64,000 nt of DNA from Williamsia sp. (GCA_015069695.1 JADCRZ010000022.1:1-64000), one strand, 5' to 3'; shown: positions 8,901 to 18,900, counted from the stretch's first letter. Numbers and translations are program-made. Notes: generated by a model from the letters alone, not told the origin.

Positions 8901-9339
8901 CAACAAGATCAGGCTGTACCCGGCCTACCGCTCGGGGTATTCGGATCTGGATGCCATGCCCAATGAGTTTAAGAACAGGTGGACGCTGCCCGGTGATGAG
9001 AAGGTCACCAATGTTCCGTCCATCGCCGACCTGTATACCCAATACGATATCAACAATGCCAGTGCCTACCCGTACAATAACTACAATTACTCTAATCAGC
9101 GGGTGGTTGACGGCTCTTTTGTACGGTTAAAATCTGTAACCGTGCGCTATGCGCTGCCCACAAGGGTGCTGTCGGGTACACCGTTCAAAAGCGCTTCTGT
9201 GAATGTGATCGGAAACAACCTTTGGCTCATTTATTCCGATAAGAACCTGCACGGGCAGGATCCGGAGTTCTTCAATGCCGGTGGCGTTGCGTTGCCGATC
9301 AACAGACAATTTACCTTTTCCTTAAAAGTTGGATTTTAA
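5902..9339 (+). CDS. SusC/RagA-type TonB-linked outer membrane protein
   Basis: This 1145-residue protein begins with a hydrophobic signal sequence (about residues 18-38). A carboxypeptidase-D-like domain follows (about 53-135, beginning VRGQVLDS), then a TonB-box-like DVVVTGF, a plug domain with VWVVDGVVLEDI-type and DASATALYGARAMNGVIVITTKRG motifs, and a long C-terminal beta-barrel ending in the aromatic FSLKVGF. It has no STN domain, so it is unlikely to signal to an anti-sigma factor by that route. SusC proteins form the gated channel for oligosaccharides or peptides, with the SusD partner as the lid. Here the susD-like gene follows after 14 bases. The transported substrate is unknown. 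Confidence 0.95.
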   Translation: MMKHPGDTTSQLPYRKTPAYFIPLLALLIFASLPALAGSRENKKNLFHTYQTGLRSPVDTVVRGQVLDSVQAGVAGATVLVKGTKNGTKTDGLGQFILRNVPANATLVISTIGYESREVRLSPGQTTVSLTLRAESNLLSDVVVTGFQRIDRNKFTGASVKLNADQIRTEGVLDPSRMLEGRAAGVAVQNVSSTFGAAPKVRIRGATSITGDNKPLWVVDGVVLEDIVNISNDQLASGDVNTLLGSAVAGLNANDIETFDILKDASATALYGARAMNGVIVITTKRGKSGSPNISYTGNFGVQLKPSYSNYDIMNSADQMSVYAELERKGFLDYNSIANRGNAGVYGKMADLIKTVNPDGSFALSNTPAARAAFLMRYARANTDWFDILFRNSLTQEHSLSLSSGTEKAQSYFSTSFYNDQGWTIADKVNRYTINLRNTYNLSNRFTAGFKVAGSVRQQRAPGTTSRRSNPVEGAYDRDFDINPFSYALNTSRVLTAYDENGNLEYFRRNYAPFNIVNELANNRLNLNLMDISLTADAQYKILPWLNYNFIGALRYVKTTKQNEVTENSNQANAYRAAGTSTIAEANPFLYRDPDNPDAAPISVLPYGGFYNRDEDELKNYTFRNTLNFEKTFAAVHSLQGLIGQEVKYTDRQNANNTGFGYQYQNGGVPFVDYRIVKQFIENSLQYYGMGNNYERFVGYFGDLRYTYNRKYTIQGTFRRDGSNRLGRSEKARWINSYTVAGRWNVDQEEFIKDIGAISSLTLRGSYGLNANYGNATNSLAVLRTQLTNRPYLSDRQLAIDIENLENSDLTWERKFEGNIGVDGGLFDNRIVFSVDAYQRKSLDLINLVRTSGIGGEVNKAANYADMKSQGFEFSIGGKPVNLRNFSWQTNLTFGYNTTKITRAENYPLVYELVIPEGGALQGYPVRGLFSIPFVGLNEVGTPVFKSDKGDTSRAVFLQSDKVGFLKYEGPVDPVIVGGFTNTFNYKNFSFGFHISYQTGNKIRLYPAYRSGYSDLDAMPNEFKNRWTLPGDEKVTNVPSIADLYTQYDINNASAYPYNNYNYSNQRVVDGSFVRLKSVTVRYALPTRVLSGTPFKSASVNVIGNNLWLIYSDKNLHGQDPEFFNAGGVALPINRQFTFSLKVGF

Positions 9340-9353
9340 CCTAAAGAAAGAAT

Positions 9354-10820
9354 ATGAAAAAGCTGATTGCATATACCGGGTTGATCGCAGTGGTATCTCT
9401 TACGGGATGTAAGAAATACCTTGATAAAGAGCCCGATAACAGAACACAGATCGCTTCATCCGACCAGCTGTCTCAGCTGCTGACATCTGCCTATCCCAAA
9501 GCCAATTACATCCTGTTCTGTGAGTCTATGTCAGACAATGCAGAAGATAAGAACGGCAGTGGTACCGGCTATGATTTTATTGACCGGATCAACCGGCAGT
9601 CGTACCGCTATGAAGTGGTGGAAGCCACACCGGACGACAACGATTCGCCTGATTTTTACTGGAATGCCTGTTACAAGGCCATTGCCTCGGCCAACCTGGC
9701 GCTGCAGATCATTGACGGATCCAGCAACAAAGCACAATACAGTGCGCAAAGAGGGGAAGCACTGCTTGCCCGGGCCTATGCGCACTTTATGCTGGTTACC
9801 CTGTTTTCCAAAGCGTATGACCCGGCTACGGCTGCATCGGATCCCGGCATTCCATACGTAACTGCCCCGGAAAAAGTGGTGTTTGCCAAATACGAGCGCA
9901 AAACCGTTGCGTATGTTTATGAAATGATCGAAAAGGATTTAAAGGAAGGCTACCCGCTGATCAACGAAAGCATCTACGGATCGGCGCCCAAGTTCCATTT
10001 CAACCGGCAGGCCGCTGCTGCTTTTGCCGTCCGTTTTTACATGTTCAAAAGGGATTACAACAGCGTGGTTACCTACGCCAGCCAGGCATTGACCGGTGCT
10101 ACCGCCGATAACCTCCGCCCCTGGAATACCGAGCTGGTAAACATGCAGTATTACTCCCAGCAGGCTGAATACACAAAGGCCACCATGAGAGGCAACCTGT
10201 TGCTGCAGGAAGCCAATTCGGTATGGGGAAGAAGTTATGCTTCGCTGCGGTACGGCTTTGGAACAACGATTTTTACGAACCTGTTCAATACGAAAAATGT
10301 TTCCGGCTGGTATTATACTTATATAATTTACGGTACCCCGCAGGTGTACAATATCCCGAAGTTCTCGGAATATTTTGTGAAGGAAAGCCTGAGCGCCGGT
10401 TCCGGGCAGCCTTACAATACCATTCCCCTGCTCACTGCCGAAGAGGTCGTGCTGAACCGGGCCGAGGCATACACACGGCTCAACAACAAAGCCGCCGCCG
10501 TCAGCGATCTCAACGCATTTATCAGCAAGAACATCGAAGATTATCTGCCTGCGACCGATTCTGTGACCACCCGGAAAATAGCGCTTTTTTATAAAACATC
10601 CGATACGCTGAGCGCCCTGATAACAACAGCACTGGATTTTAAGAGAGCGTTCTTTTTACATGAAGGCTTGCGGTGGTTAGACATTCTGCGGCTGAAGATC
10701 CCTGTTACGCACACAACCGCTGCAGGAGAAGTGATTACCCTAACGGCCGACGACAAACGCCGGAGCTTGCAGCTGCCGCTTCTTACCAAACAAGCCGGAC
10801 TGGAGCCGAATGCCCGTTGA
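9354..10820 (+). CDS. SusD/RagB-type surface lipoprotein
   Basis: The 488-residue protein has a lipoprotein signal with a lipobox ending at Cys19 (SLTGCKKYLDKEPDN). The KYLDKEPD start after the cysteine is typical of the SusD/RagB family, as are the tetratricopeptide-like helices (GEALLARAYAHFMLVTLF) and the RGEA/LNRAEAYTRLN segment in the second half. It should cap the SusC channel at the cell surface and bind ligand. The C-terminal end (LQLPLLTKQAGLEPNAR) is also family-like. Same operon as the SusC gene upstream and the metallohydrolase lipoprotein gene downstream (25 bases). Confidence 0.94.
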   Translation: MKKLIAYTGLIAVVSLTGCKKYLDKEPDNRTQIASSDQLSQLLTSAYPKANYILFCESMSDNAEDKNGSGTGYDFIDRINRQSYRYEVVEATPDDNDSPDFYWNACYKAIASANLALQIIDGSSNKAQYSAQRGEALLARAYAHFMLVTLFSKAYDPATAASDPGIPYVTAPEKVVFAKYERKTVAYVYEMIEKDLKEGYPLINESIYGSAPKFHFNRQAAAAFAVRFYMFKRDYNSVVTYASQALTGATADNLRPWNTELVNMQYYSQQAEYTKATMRGNLLLQEANSVWGRSYASLRYGFGTTIFTNLFNTKNVSGWYYTYIIYGTPQVYNIPKFSEYFVKESLSAGSGQPYNTIPLLTAEEVVLNRAEAYTRLNNKAAAVSDLNAFISKNIEDYLPATDSVTTRKIALFYKTSDTLSALITTALDFKRAFFLHEGLRWLDILRLKIPVTHTTAAGEVITLTADDKRRSLQLPLLTKQAGLEPNAR

Positions 10821-10845
10821 TTCTATAAACCGTCAATCTTAGCAA

Positions 10846-12216
10846 ATGAAAAGTCTGAAAAATACAACCTGGATCCTTTGCCTGCTGGTGCTGTTTGCAG
10901 CCTGCAGAAAAGATGAAAAATTAAACCTGCAGCAGCCTGTCGGCCTCGGTGGCGATACCACTGCCTCTACAGCCATCGACAAATGGCTCAGGGACAGCCT
11001 GACCACGCCTTACAACATCGATGTCAAATACCGCTGGGACCCCTCAAATGCATCGCTCTACAAAACCGTTACCCCGGCAGATGAAAGCCGCGTGATCCCG
11101 TTGTTCTCTGCCCTGAAAAGAACCTGGATCAACCCGTACAACGATGAAACAGGCAGCGAGCTGTTCATGAAGAAATATACGCCCAAGCAGTTTGTGCTCA
11201 TCGGAAGCGTGGAATACGATTATTACTCCGTAACCCTTGGGCAGGCAGAAGGTGGCAATAATATCGTCTTGTTTGATGTGAACCAGAATTTCGACAAGAG
11301 CGCCATCGTATCTCTGCGCCGGGCCATCCACACCGCCCATCATGAATTTGGCCATATCCTGCACCAGACCGTGCTGTATCCACTGGACTTCGTCGGCACC
11401 TCCGGAAAGCTGGGGCTTGCAAATTATACAGCAACCTGGTTCAACATATCCGATGCCGATGCCCTGCAGCAAGGGTATGTGACCAGCTATGCCATGTCTG
11501 GCAAGGATGATGACTTTGTTGAAACGATCGCAGTGATGCTCACCGAAGGCAGGCAGAAATTCCAGGAAATGAAAGCTGCCGCCAACGCAACCGCCCGGCA
11601 GGCCCTGCAGCAAAAAGAAGATTATGTGGTAAGCTATTACAAACAGGTCTGGAACATCGATTTTTACAGCCTGCAGACCCGCGTACAGGCAGCGCTGAAT
11701 GCTTTGTTCCCTTCTCTGCTCACTGATTATTTTGGCTTTGGAAAAACGTATACCCGGATCAGCATCAACCCCGCAAATACCACCCTGCTAACCCAGCAAA
11801 CAGGTTTCACCATCCCGTACAATTCCTCGAAAACAGCCCTGCTGGCCCTCAACGCCACATCGAAGTTTACGCTTGATTCAGTGGCCATGGTCGCAACCGC
11901 TGCCACTGCCAATACGCTGCGGTTGTACTTTCATTCGGCAACAAACGTCAACTACCTGGCAGACTTCAACTACAATTTCACCCGGAATGCGGCCGGTATC
12001 TATACCTTCACCTATGCCGGCGTTCCAGGTACGACCCCCGGGGCAAACGGCACGTTTATAAAAGCTTCCGTACAACCCCTGCTCGATTATTTCAGCAACA
12101 ACACATTCAAGATAGACTGGTATATAAATCCCAACAACACGAATACGGCGCTCAGGGTTGTGCTGACGCCGCAAACAACGGCCAATGCGGCCAGCATGGG
12201 ACTGCTGTTGTTTTAG
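10846..12216 (+). CDS. substrate-import-associated zinc metallohydrolase lipoprotein
   Basis: A 456-residue lipoprotein (signal ending VLFAAC, lipid cysteine at about residue 20) with a zinc-protease motif H166-E-F-G-H170, preceded by His165 and followed by His173 in HILHQ. This extended HExxHxxH pattern fits the putative zinc metallopeptidase family that is regularly encoded right after SusC/SusD genes in Bacteroidota. The C-terminal half (about 280-456) resembles the DUF4302-like domain of the next gene in being strand-rich. It is likely anchored to the outer membrane and may cut substrate at the surface before uptake. Proteolytic activity is inferred, not shown. Confidence 0.82.
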   Translation: MKSLKNTTWILCLLVLFAACRKDEKLNLQQPVGLGGDTTASTAIDKWLRDSLTTPYNIDVKYRWDPSNASLYKTVTPADESRVIPLFSALKRTWINPYNDETGSELFMKKYTPKQFVLIGSVEYDYYSVTLGQAEGGNNIVLFDVNQNFDKSAIVSLRRAIHTAHHEFGHILHQTVLYPLDFVGTSGKLGLANYTATWFNISDADALQQGYVTSYAMSGKDDDFVETIAVMLTEGRQKFQEMKAAANATARQALQQKEDYVVSYYKQVWNIDFYSLQTRVQAALNALFPSLLTDYFGFGKTYTRISINPANTTLLTQQTGFTIPYNSSKTALLALNATSKFTLDSVAMVATAATANTLRLYFHSATNVNYLADFNYNFTRNAAGIYTFTYAGVPGTTPGANGTFIKASVQPLLDYFSNNTFKIDWYINPNNTNTALRVVLTPQTTANAASMGLLLF

Positions 12217-12259
12217 GATTAGTCCTTAACATGATAAACCCTCCAATTAATACTTCTGT

Positions 12260-13612
12260 ATGAACTGTAAACTCCTTATAAGCTTTCTGGTGATAACGGG
12301 CCTGCTGGCTGGCTGTACCAAAAAGACAGATAACCTCTTTGATAAAACGGTCGATGAACGTTTGTCGGAGGCTTTGACCAATTACCAGACGGCCCTGACA
12401 TCCGCACCCGGCTGGAAGCTGTTTGTATATCCGAAAGGATTGGAAAGCCAGGACATCAAGGTAGGCGGTCTCTCCTACTACCTGAAATTCGCCGCCAACA
12501 ACCGGGTAACGATGGTATCAGACTTTCTGCCTACCCTGGCCGCAACAACCAAAGAAAGTGGCTACCGGCTCAAAGCCTTACAGCGTCCTTCGCTGATCTT
12601 CGATACATATAGCTACATGCACATCCCGGCCGATCCTGACCCCAATGTATCATTCAGCCCGACAGGTTCCGGCGGGTATGGTTGGGGAACGGATTTCAAC
12701 TTTTCCTTTACGGAAGTAGCGGTAAAGGATACCATGGTATTAAAAGGAAATTTCAACAAAAGCGAAGCCGTGCTGGTAAAGGCAACCCAGGCTGAAATGG
12801 ATGCAGCGTTTACAAGGGGCCGCCTAAGAGACATCATAAACCTGTCGTACGACTATCCCAACAACAATCCTTTTTTGTACTTCCAGGCCAGCTCTTCCCA
12901 GAAAGCTGCTGTCGGGTTTGATTTCAACAATGTTATCATCACATTTTCTACGCTTGAAGGAACGACTATAGTCAACAAAAGCATGGCCTTCAGCTTTACT
13001 ACTTACGGGATCCACCTGATGATGCCTGTTACGATCGGCAGCTATACTTTCCAGGATATTTACTGGGACGACGCCAAGAAGATCTATTACATCCTGGCCG
13101 GCACTACCCATATAGAGTTTGCCAACTCGCCTACCCCGCTCATTTCCCTGTCACTCACCAATGTGATCGGCAGCCAGTTTACAACCATCAGTGTACCGCC
13201 CGGAGCAGGATTGCCGTTTGAATCAAACCTGTTCTTTACACGCTACAACGCCTTCAGCACCGGTATATTGAACGGGCCTTATGCCCTGACGCTGGACGAC
13301 ATGGATTTTGTATTCAATGCCGGCGCAAAAACCATGACCGTAAATGCGTACCTGTATCAGTTTGGGGTAGGGCCGTACGTGGCCCAGTACTATTACACCT
13401 ATACGGTAGATGGGTCAGGTAATTTCAAATTCACCAAAGCCGCCAATGCGAATGGCAACGGGGCCCTGATCCAGACCAATGCAAACAACATACTGAGCTA
13501 TATCGAGAGCGACCAGTTCAAACTCGATGGCTTTGCTACCAGCTCAGCATTCCTGGGCCGTTTTACCAGCAACCAAACCCCCGCCTTTTACTTTACAGGA
13601 TACCTGTATTAG
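12260..13612 (+). CDS. DUF4302-type lipoprotein
   Basis: A 450-residue lipoprotein with a lipobox ending at Cys19 (LLAGCTKKTDNLF). The N-terminal segment, with DERLSEALTNYQTALTSAPGWKLF and a later strand-rich body, matches my memory of the DUF4302 family, found as the fourth gene of SusC/SusD/HExxH operons. Function is unknown; a surface-exposed accessory role in substrate binding or processing is the likely guess. The gene starts 43 bases after the metallohydrolase gene and is followed by a strong intrinsic terminator, which defines the end of the operon. Confidence 0.78.
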   Translation: MNCKLLISFLVITGLLAGCTKKTDNLFDKTVDERLSEALTNYQTALTSAPGWKLFVYPKGLESQDIKVGGLSYYLKFAANNRVTMVSDFLPTLAATTKESGYRLKALQRPSLIFDTYSYMHIPADPDPNVSFSPTGSGGYGWGTDFNFSFTEVAVKDTMVLKGNFNKSEAVLVKATQAEMDAAFTRGRLRDIINLSYDYPNNNPFLYFQASSSQKAAVGFDFNNVIITFSTLEGTTIVNKSMAFSFTTYGIHLMMPVTIGSYTFQDIYWDDAKKIYYILAGTTHIEFANSPTPLISLSLTNVIGSQFTTISVPPGAGLPFESNLFFTRYNAFSTGILNGPYALTLDDMDFVFNAGAKTMTVNAYLYQFGVGPYVAQYYYTYTVDGSGNFKFTKAANANGNGALIQTNANNILSYIESDQFKLDGFATSSAFLGRFTSNQTPAFYFTGYLY

Positions 13613-13631
13613 TCTATGCAAGGTTCCGCTC

Positions 13632-13670
13632 AAAACAGGTTGACCTGCTGTGTCAACCTGTTTTTGCTTT
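13632..13670 (+). terminator. terminator of the SusC/SusD operon
   Basis: A perfect 13-bp stem (13632-13644 with 13652-13664), a 7-base loop, and a T-rich tail (TTTTTGCTTT). It lies 19 bases after the DUF4302 stop codon and separates that operon from the GH127 gene. Confidence 0.85.
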
Positions 13671-13700
13671 AACAAACGCCTGTTTCTTCCATATTGCCTT

Positions 13701-15602
13701 ATGATTGTATACCTGAAACGCTGCCTGCCGCTTTTATTTGTGCTTGGAACAAGTTTACCAACTATTGCCCAGCCAGCCTACACGGCCATCAGCGACAAGC
13801 TGCAACCCGCCAGCAGCGCCACCATCTCCGGCTTTGTCGGCGAAAAGCTCGATGCGGCTTACAACAACCGGATCCTTGCGCAAGACATTCAGCGGCTGAT
13901 ACAGCCTTTTCAAAACAGGACGGAAGACCGCTGCTGGCAAACTGAGTTCTGGGGGAAATGGTTTACGTCCGCCGTACAGGCTTACCGGTACAAACCCGGC
14001 AAGGCGTTAAAGCAGGCACTTGATTCGGCGGTGGCCGGCCTGATCCGCACGCAAACCCCAGACGGATATATCGGCAATTATGCAGCAGACAAGCAATTGG
14101 AGCAATGGGATATCTGGGGAAGGAAATACTGCATGCTGGGATTGATCGCCTATTATGATCTGACACAGGACAAGAAAAGCCTGCAGGCAGCAGGCAAGCT
14201 GGCAGATCATTTAATGAAGGAGCTGGCTGATAAAAAAGTCCTGATTGTGCAAAAAGGCAACCACCGCGGCATGGCTGCCACTTCTGTGCTGGAGCCTATC
14301 ACACAACTCTACGTGCGCACCCGCAACCCGCGCTACCTGGATTTTGCAGAAGAGATCGTGCGGGAGTGGGAATCGCCGGCAGGACCGCAGCTGGTTGCCA
14401 AAGCAGGCACCAATGTAAGCGAGCGTTTTCCGATCCCGGAAAAAAGCTGGTGGGGCTACGAGCAAGGACAAAAAGCTTATGAAATGATGTCTTGCTATGA
14501 AGGGCTGCTGGAGCTTTACCGCATCACAGGAAAGTCCCTCTACCGGCTGGCGGTGGAAAAGGTATGGGAAAACATCCGGGACACCGAAATCAATGTGGCA
14601 GGTTCCGGATCAAGCATGGAATGCTGGTTTGGGGGCAGGCAGTTGCAGCCCCTCGTGGCAAAACACTACCAGGAAACCTGCGTCACCGCTACCTGGATCA
14701 AGCTGAGCCAGCAGCTGCTGCGTCTGACAGGAGACCCCAGGTATGCAGACGCAATTGAACAGTCTTTTTACAACGCGCTGCTTGGTTCTATGAAGCCGGA
14801 TGGTTCTACCTGGGCCAAGTACTCGCCCCTGATCGGCATCCGCTCTGAAGGCGAAGACCAGTGCCATATGGGTCTGAATTGCTGTGTGGCCAGCGGTCCG
14901 CGCGGTCTGTTCACCATCCCGCTTACGACAGTGATGCAGGAAAAGGAAGGCCTGCTGGTAAATTTTTTCAATCCCGGCAGTTATCAGGTAAAAACCCCGG
15001 CGGGTCAGCTTGCTTCCCTGGTGCAGCAAACCGATTATCCGCTTGGCGGCGTGATCGACTTGCAATTGAGCATCGCTTCTGCCGAAAAATTCATACTTGG
15101 CATACGCATTCCTGCCTGGAGCAAACAAACATCGCTTACAGTAAACGGTACACCCGTCTCCGGCATAGAGCCGGGCAAGTACATAACTATCAACAGGGAG
15201 TGGAAATCGGGCGATAAGCTGCAGTTAACGCTCGATATGCGGGGCCGCATCGAAACCATCGAAGGCAAACCCGCTTACCAGGCTGTACTGCGCGGACCGG
15301 TTGTACTGGTGCGCGACAAACGCCTCAGCGGGTCAGCGGACGTGGACGAAACCATCACACCCGTACTCACCAAAGAAGGGTTTATTGCCATCGAACCGGT
15401 TCCATCACCTGATAAAAATATCTGGATGAGCTTTCGCATGCCCTGCATGGTGGGTTCTTACCGTGCCGAAGAAAGCAGCAAACCAGTTGCCCTTTTATTC
15501 TGCGATTATGCATCAGCGGGCAATACCTATACGGAAGAATCTTATTTCCGCAGCTGGTTCCCCCAACTGCTTGATCCTTCTAAAAAGGGAACGGCGGAGT
15601 AG
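13701..15602 (+). CDS. glycoside hydrolase family 127 (beta-L-arabinofuranosidase-like)
   Basis: With the ATG at 13701 the protein has 633 residues and starts with a signal peptide cut after about residue 25 (LPTIAQ). The frame is open about 50 bases further upstream, but the longer form would put extra polar residues before the signal. The zinc-cysteine catalytic site of GH127 is visible: Glu325 and Cys327 in QETC, and Cys394-Cys395 in LNCCVASGP. In the characterised bifidobacterial enzyme the equivalent glutamate and three cysteines bind zinc, and one cysteine is the nucleophile. Family members release beta-L-arabinofuranose from plant glycans and glycoproteins. The protein is probably periplasmic or surface-located and sits between a SusC/SusD operon and a GH2 gene. 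Confidence 0.88.
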   Translation: MIVYLKRCLPLLFVLGTSLPTIAQPAYTAISDKLQPASSATISGFVGEKLDAAYNNRILAQDIQRLIQPFQNRTEDRCWQTEFWGKWFTSAVQAYRYKPGKALKQALDSAVAGLIRTQTPDGYIGNYAADKQLEQWDIWGRKYCMLGLIAYYDLTQDKKSLQAAGKLADHLMKELADKKVLIVQKGNHRGMAATSVLEPITQLYVRTRNPRYLDFAEEIVREWESPAGPQLVAKAGTNVSERFPIPEKSWWGYEQGQKAYEMMSCYEGLLELYRITGKSLYRLAVEKVWENIRDTEINVAGSGSSMECWFGGRQLQPLVAKHYQETCVTATWIKLSQQLLRLTGDPRYADAIEQSFYNALLGSMKPDGSTWAKYSPLIGIRSEGEDQCHMGLNCCVASGPRGLFTIPLTTVMQEKEGLLVNFFNPGSYQVKTPAGQLASLVQQTDYPLGGVIDLQLSIASAEKFILGIRIPAWSKQTSLTVNGTPVSGIEPGKYITINREWKSGDKLQLTLDMRGRIETIEGKPAYQAVLRGPVVLVRDKRLSGSADVDETITPVLTKEGFIAIEPVPSPDKNIWMSFRMPCMVGSYRAEESSKPVALLFCDYASAGNTYTEESYFRSWFPQLLDPSKKGTAE

Positions 15603-15971
15603 CAGAACGCTTGTTTGCTGCAAGTGAGCAGCAGAAAATCCAGGATTATTTCAAAGATTCTACCGGGGTTGTTTTTAACCGGACAATACCTTTATACTTT
15701 AGCATCTTATACCGATTTAGATTTGGTAGTGTGCAGGTGGAGAGAAGAGGTTATTTGAAATGCATACATATGACCTATGATGGCAGGAACCCACCCCTAC
15801 CCGTCCCGGGAGGGGATAGTACAAGCGCCTTTCTTGAGGCGTCGAGAAGAAAGTGCAGCCTCCTGCAAGTGTATCGTATCCCTCCCGGGAGGAGTAGGGG
15901 TGGGCCTACGATGCATACCACACCAGCTAATTCAATCGGCTATTATTGAAGAACGGAAAAAACAGACCGAC
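15603..15971. other. gap between GH127 and GH2 genes
   Basis: This 369-base gap contains a REP-like inverted repeat and no separate gene. The GH2 reading frame is open back to 15777, through the repeat, but that part encodes low-complexity sequence and no signal peptide, so it is not considered coding. Confidence 0.6.
15790..15904. repeat. REP-like inverted repeat
   Basis: The arms are 15790-15818 and 15877-15904. Both carry CCCACCCCTAC followed by a TCCCGGGAGGG palindrome, inverted to each other, with three differences including one extra base. Between the arms is a smaller hairpin (CGCCT, 6-base loop, AGGCG at 15826-15841). Similar GC-rich inverted repeats are common between genes in Chitinophagaceae and relatives. 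Confidence 0.8.
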
Positions 15972-18900
15972 ATGCTGTATCAAAAACGGGTAAAAACTTC
16001 TCTCATTTTTCTTTGCTGCCTGCTGGCAATAACGGGTGCGTTGCAGGCACAGCCGCAGCCTCAACGTGTGAAGTACAATTTCAATCCCGGCTGGAGAGTG
16101 TTTGCAGGCGACGCTACTGGTGCAGAAACGCCCGGTTTTGATGATGCAGGTTGGAAGCCCGTAACCCTTCCGTATGCCTGGAACGAAGACGAGGCTTTTC
16201 ACAAAGACATTGCCCAGCTGCCCACGGGTATAGCCTGGTACCGCAAGCACTTCAAGCTGCCGGCCAAAGCGGCCGGACAAAAAATCTTTCTGGAGTTTGA
16301 AGGCATCCGGCAGGCCGGCGATTTTTACCTGAATGGAAAACACATTGGTCTGCACGAAAATGGTATCATGGCTTTCGGGTTTGATATAAGCAGCGATGTA
16401 AATTTTGGTGACAAGGAAAATGTACTGGCAGCACGGATAGACAATGACTGGAACTACCGCGAAAAAAAGACCAACACAAAATTCCAGTGGGAAGACAAAA
16501 ACTTCAATGCCAACTACGGAGGGATCAGTAAAAATGTTTACCTGCATGTGGTTCCGCAGGTCTATCAAACCCTGCCCTTGTACAGCAATCTGGGCACTAC
16601 AGGTGTGTACATCTGGGCCGATCAGTACAACATCAAAGCCGGCGCAGCCACCGTGCACGCAAGTTCTGAAATAAAAAACGAGACCAGCCAGCCGCAGGTC
16701 GTCACGTATAAGGTCAGCATAACAGATCCCGCTGATAAACCCGTAGCCTCTTTTACAGGCGATAAAACAACTGTTCAGCCTGGTGAAACAAAAATCCTTG
16801 AAGCCTCTTCTGCGGTTAAAGGCTTGCATTTCTGGAGCTGGGGGTATGGTTACCTCTACAATGTAGAGACTCAACTGCTGATCAACAACCTGCCTGCAGA
16901 CAGGGTTCTGACAAAAACCGGTTTCCGTAAAACAGCTTTCAAAGATGGCATGATTTACCTGAACGACCGGGTAATTATGGTACACGGCTATGCCCAGCGA
17001 ACATCCAATGAATGGCCGGCCATTGGTCTTTCCGTACCGGCCTGGCTCAGCGATTACAGCAACGGCCTGATGGTAGAAAGCAATGGCAACCTGGTGCGCT
17101 GGATGCACATCACCCCCTGGAAACAAGACATCGAATCATGCGACCGGGTAGGATTGATGCAGTCCATGCAGGCCGGCGACGCAGAAGCTGATGTAACAGG
17201 TGAACGGTGGGAACAGCGAAAGGCCGTGATGCGCGACGCCATCATCTACAACAGGAACAATCCCAGCATCTTGTTTTATGAGAGCGGCAACAAAGGCATC
17301 AGCGAGCCCCACATGCTCGACATGAAAGCCATCCGCGACCAGTACGATCCGCATGGAGGCCGGGCCATCGGTTCGCGCGAGATGTTGAACAACAAAACAG
17401 TGGCCGAGTACGGCGGGGAAATGCTCTATACCAATAAAAGCGCGACCAAACCCCTTTGGGCCATGGAATATTCGCGCGATGAGGGGTCCAGAAAGTATTG
17501 GGACGATTATACGCCGCCTTATCACAAGGATGGAGACGGCCCTTTGTATAATAACCAGCCGGCGGCAGAATACAACCGCAACATGGAATCGCATGCGGTA
17601 GAAAATGTAAAGCGCTGGTTTGAATTCTGGAACGAGCGGCCGGGTACAGGCAAGCGGGTAAGTGCAGGCGGCGTAAACATTGTATGGTCTGAGACCAATA
17701 CCCATCACCGCGGAGCAGAAAATTACCGCCGCAGCGGCGAAGTAGATGGCCTCCGGATAAAAAAGCAGAATTTCTATGCCAACCAGGTTATGTGGGACGG
17801 ATGGGTAAATCCTGAAAAGCACCATATCCATATTATCGGCCATTGGAACTACAAAGCCGGTACCCGGAAAGACATCTATGTCGTATCAACCGCTGATAAA
17901 GTGGAATTAAAAGTAAACGGCGCATCGAAGGGATGGGGACAGAAATCGGATGGATTTCTTTTTACCTTTAAAAGCATTGCCTACCAACAGGGATCCATAA
18001 GCGCAGTTGGTTATGACGCACAGGGCAAACAGCTGGCCGCTACACAGATCAATACCACCGGAACTCCCGTTGCTCTTCGTTTAACACAGGTTAAACGGCC
18101 AACGGATTTTATAGCCGACGGACACGACCTGGCCCTGGTAGAAGTGGAAGTGGTAGATGCAAAGGGTAATCGTTGCGATACGGCACTCAACATGATCAGC
18201 TACACCCTGCAGGGCCCGGCTGAATGGAGGGGCGGCATGGCCATAGGACCGGATAACTATATTCTTTCCAAAAACTTCCCGGTAGAAGGAGGGGTAAACA
18301 GATTTTTGATCCGTTCTGCCACTACGCCCGGTATGATCACTGTGAAGGCCACTGCTGAAGGGTTAAAAGAAGCATCTCTTACCCTGACCACCAAACCGTT
18401 TGCTGTAACAAATGGATTGGCTACTATCCTGCCTTCTGCAGGATTGCCTTCACCACTCCAACGAGGATCTACACCTGCCACACCTTCTTATGTGGCCACC
18501 CGGATTCCGGTAACCATTGTGGGTGCTACGGCCGGCGCACATGCCGACAGTGCTTTCAGGAGTTACGACGACAACGAAACAACGGACTGGGTGAACGATG
18601 GCACTGCGTCAACAGCCTGGGTTGAATACGAGCTGGAGCGGGAGGCTACCATCAACCAGATCACGATCAAGCTGAATAATTTCCGGTCAAGAACTTATCC
18701 CTTGGTCATTACCGTTGATGGCAAGGAAGCTTTCAGGGGTGTTACAAAAACCACCCTGGGCTATTATACGGTTGCCTGCACGCCGCAGCGCGGTAAAAAG
18801 GTCAGGATACAACTGGCTGGCAATGCCGCGGCGCAGAATGGCAATACAGGCGTTGAAGTGTCGGGTAAAAAACTGGATGATGGCGTTGCCAGGGATGATG

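Noticed and set aside
15927-17126. Long open frame of 399 codons on the minus strand
   Set aside because: Antisense to the GH2 gene; the plus frame has clear domain motifs and a signal peptide, and the antisense protein has no family resemblance.
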